Of a stretch of 64,000 bases of DNA, positions 60,720 to 64,000 are shown piece after piece. The notes beneath the pieces were generated by a model. It saw only the letters and a list, made by a program, of their open reading frames with translations, was not told where the DNA came from and searched no databases. The DNA comes from Bagarius yarrelli (Eukaryota; Chordata; Actinopteri; Siluriformes; Sisoridae). The stretch's first letter is position 1, and the number at the start of each line of letters is the position of its first letter. Where the stretch lies: contig VCAZ01000054.1 in assembly GCA_005784505.1 (NCBI GenBank), forward strand, positions 2,325,067 to 2,389,066. The letters run 5' to 3'. Both the position numbers and the translations under genes were made by a program.

Positions 60720-61880
60720 TTAAAATATACTAAACAAACAAAATTTACATCTAATATCTAATATTTCACTGGACTGCCCTTGGCTTTGATAACAGCACAC
60801 ATTCTTTATAGTATAATTTTAATTTGCTTTTGCAGTGTCACAACATTTATACCCATCCAAGGTTGCAATAATTTTTCGCCATGACGATGGGAGAGTCGGA
60901 CTGCTATGCAAAGTCTTTTCCAGCAGATTCTCAATGGGGTTAAGGTTTGGACTCTGCGATGGCCAATTTATGTGTGAAAATGATGTCTTATACTCCCTGA
61001 ACCACTCTTTTACAATTTGAGCCCAGCGAATCCTGCTATTTTTACCTCGGAATATTCCTGTGCCATCAGGAAAGAAATAATCCATTGATGGAGTAACCTG
61101 GTTATTTGATATATTCAGGTAGTCAGCTGACCTCATTATTTAGGTGCATGATATTGCTGCTGAACCTTGAATTGACCAACTGAAGCAACCCCAGATCATA
61201 GCACTTTCCCCACAGGCTTGTACAATAGGCACTAAGCATTCAGAGTTCATCACTTCATCCACCTCTCTTCTTGCCCTGATGCACCCACCACTGTGGAACA
61301 GGGTATATCTGGACTCATCAGACCACATGACCTTCCTCTAGACTCCAATTTTTATGCTTTTTTCTGATTAGCCTCACTGATAAGTGGTTTTCTTAAGGTT
61401 ACACAGTTGTTCAGTCCCAATTCCTTGACCTCCTTTGGTATTGTGTGTGTAAGAGATGCTTTAATTTTCACTCTTGAATATAACTGTTGTTATTTTTTCT
61501 CCGACTCAATTTCACCAAACATTTAAGTGATTTCAAACATGATCATTCATTTTTTTTGACCACATTTCTTTCTCGAAGATGATGGTTCTCCACTATTCAT
61601 CCAGATTTTACTAATGCGTTGGACAGTTCTTAACCCAATTTGAGTAGTTTCAGAAGGGTCCTTAGATGTTTTCTTTGTTTGATGCATACCAATAATTTGC
61701 CCATCTAAAACAGATTAACATCTTTTTTACGACTACAGGATGAATCTTCCAACATAATTGTTTAAGAAATGGGAGGCTTTTCACTGCAAGTTGAATAACT
61801 TGTTGCCAGCTGAAACATAATCATCCATGCAGTAATTATCCAATGGGATGCTCTTACCTATTTGCTAAGTCAAATTCATA
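60720..61880 (-). mobile_element. Dead Tc1-like DNA transposon
   Basis: Read on the minus strand, the HTH part near 61685-61540 starts MHQTKKTSKDPSETTQIG. It is followed by WSDESRYTLF near 61328, MIWGCFSW near 61200, and WPSQSPNLNPIENL near 60950. This is the standard order of a Tc1/mariner DDE transposase. The frame is broken several times between these blocks. Ends are approximate; I could not pair the inverted repeats with certainty. Confidence 0.85.
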
Positions 61881-62770
61881 AGATGTTTGTATGTTATAAG
61901 AAGCTTCTGGATTCTGTCCTTATTTTAAATAGATTATCATCATAAGATCATTATAGCTTCAGGAAGATCACATCCTGGCTGATGTGTGGAGTGCGGTAGG
62001 TGGAGGAATTTAAACTGCTATCGTTACATCATCAACATGCACAACATCACCACAAAGCAGGGTTTAATATACCCTCCCCCCCCAAACATGTTTACAGACT
62101 CAGAGCTGACGTTCTGATGTTATGTTCTCGCTATGCCTCGACGCTGCTGTGTGATGTGATTTTCATCATTATTAAACCATTAAAATATATAACTTCTAGA
62201 CAACATTCTGGTTCTCCAGCTGTTCTGCACATCACGTCAGGAGATCTGCAGAATAGAACTAAGTCATTATCTGTACAAATTCTTCAGGCTTTTCTTTTTT
62301 CCAGTCAGTGCATGCCAACGTCACCAGCGAAAGAACATTTAAATTCTTCTCCAAAAAGCTAGAAAACAGCTTCAGTTTAACAAGGCAACCTGACATAAAA
62401 ACATTGTTAAATTTCCCAACATCGCCTCATTCCACTGGTGGTGATATTCCCAATCTGCTCATCATGCAGGACAGAAAACTAAATCCGGAAAAACACCTGA
62501 CAATTCATCAATGCCTGTGGAAACACACTTCATCTCCTTCAGCACTTCTCGCTCGGCCCAGCTGCTGCCAGCTGCTGATTACCATGCAGCCTGAACATTA
62601 ATGCGGCAAATATTCCGCTCTCATCTCTGTGTAAGTGATATTCCACTCGCAGCTCCGTCCGACTGCAAAGATCCTGCAGCTCGCGGGAATTTAAAAGAAG
62701 CTGAAATAGGAAAGAATTTATTCTTTTTCGTGTGTGAACTTTACTGTAATCAGAACTAAGACTTTATACT
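61881..62770. other. Gene-free stretch
   Basis: Two overlapping plus-strand ORFs (62000-62362 and 62308-62601) show no recognisable domains or codon pattern. No repeat recognised. Confidence 0.45.
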
Positions 62771-62774
62771 CACT

Positions 62775-63050
62775 GCTGCTCAATGTCTGTCTCTTTGTCT
62801 GTCTGTCTATCTATGTATGTCTTTGAACCTGTCTACCTATCTGTTCTTTCTATCAATCACTCTGTCAGTTTATTTGCCTGTTTGTCTATGTCTCTGTTTT
62901 ATGTGTATTTGTCTTTCTATTTATTTCTTTGTCTATCTGTCTGTCCGTCCTTCCGTAGATAGATAGTCACACTGAACTAATGTCTGTCTGTCTGTCTGTC
63001 TGCCTGTCAGGGATGGATGGATGGATGGATGGATAGATAGATAGATAGCA
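62775..63050 (+). repeat. Tetranucleotide repeats (TGTC, GGAT, GATA)
   Basis: CTGTCTGTCTGTC runs, then GGATGGATGGATGGAT and AGATAGATAGATAG at about 63010-63048. Confidence 0.9.
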
Positions 63051-63840
63051 GTGCATTATAGATTTCAATCTAAGCTGGTCGCACTAAGCTAATGCCATTC
63101 TAATACTTACAGAGAGATATAATTAAGACACACACACAATATGTGTGTATTCCTCTTTGATCCTTTTCCATTAGTCATGTTAATGATGATGAACCGATCA
63201 GAGCAGTTGTGATGAAGCTTTTCTTCTTCATGACAGAATTCCACAGGATTCTGAGTAACACACACACACACACACACACTGCAGTGTTTTAAGTAAATCT
63301 CGTTTAGAGAGTTTAAGCATAGTATGCAATAATAGATTATCAGGATGATTATGCAGCAGGTTTTCTTCTCATAATAATAAAGATGAATATGATGGATTAT
63401 TTTATTTTTTTGAAAATTGCATAAAAGACAAAAATGGACATGTACAGAATACCAATAATAACTTTACTACCATTATTCTCATTATTATTGACGGATTGAT
63501 TTAAATTATGCATTAAAATAACGAAAGAAAGGAAAAAAAACAAGATAAAAAAAACTATAAACTTAAAAGAATTAAACTGCAAAAGGGAATAAAAAAAAAA
63601 AATCATGTTCAAGTTAAAAAATTAAATAATAAATACATATTTATATATGGAGACATTTTTTTTTATTATGTTGGAATACTTTCTGCATTTTAATTGAATT
63701 ATTAGCTTTTTTACCAGTTCATTTTTTAAATTTTATTCAAAATCAATCTAATAAATCAGCCCGCTGACATTAATGATATACTTTCTTATGCTAACTTAAG
63801 ACTTCTATGCTAATCTATTTGCCATGTACAATTATTCATC
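63051..63840. other. Gene-free AT-rich stretch
   Basis: A short (CA)n at about 63259-63282, then A/T-rich DNA. Nothing else recognised. Confidence 0.5.
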
Positions 63841-63844
63841 TTCT

Positions 63845-64000
63845 TTACCTGCTTATTCCGGGGTCACAGGAATCTGCTGGAGTCTATCCCAGCCATCTCT
63901 AAAAGGGCGAAAGGCAGGAGGGGGACACCCTGGACAGGTCGCCAGTCCATCACACACACACTTACTCTTAAGGGCAATTTAGAATCACTAATCAATCTAA
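63845..64000 (+). repeat. Dispersed fish repeat, cut by the window end
   Basis: GGGGTCACAGGAATCTGCTG, TATCCCAGCCATCTCTAAAA and ACACCCTGGACAGGTCGCCA form a better preserved copy of the 5775 and 23250 repeats. Confidence 0.8.

Noticed and set aside
62000..62601. Two overlapping ORFs of about 100-120 residues
   Set aside because: No domains, stop-rich neighbours and no splice logic; length is expected by chance.

Overview
The window is eukaryotic, almost certainly teleost fish. It is AT-rich and intron-rich, full of (CA)n, (TC)n and tetranucleotide microsatellites. It also carries Tc1-like and hAT-like DNA transposons, tRNA-derived SINE-like repeats and a Tx1-type LINE. I cannot name the species.

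One protein-coding gene is supported: a classical type II cadherin on the minus strand, best matched to cadherin-12 (cdh12). All coding exons are inside the window. Eleven exons between 31244 (ATG) and 8391 (stop) join with GT-AG splice sites and compatible phases into a 786-residue protein. It has a signal peptide, a short propeptide ending in RVKR, five EC repeats starting GWVW, one membrane span, and a juxtamembrane plus catenin-binding tail. The 5' splice partner of the first coding exon is a noncoding exon; a good candidate lies at about 42837-43100. A possible poly(A) signal is at 7939-7944.

Layout: 1-7938 is the 3' flank, with purine tracts, two minisatellites and SINE-like repeats. 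7939-31383 is the body of cdh12; its introns hold a dead Tc1-like element, a hAT-like element, a TGTTAC minisatellite filling most of one intron, and a 36-bp-period AT-rich minisatellite. 31384-42836 is probably intron 1, with no genes seen. 42837-52375 holds the candidate first exon, a 900-bp pyrimidine tract, CA/TG arrays and dispersed repeats. 52376-57968 is a nearly full-length but inactivated Tx1-clade LINE inserted inside a (TC)-rich tract. 57969-64000 holds simple repeats, a hAT-type MITE with an intact 8-bp duplication, and a second dead Tc1-like element.

I found no novel multi-gene system. The items most worth checking are the LINE sitting in a TC microsatellite, the candidate cdh12 first exon next to a long polypurine tract, and the unusual cadherin tail, where a conserved Trp is Met.
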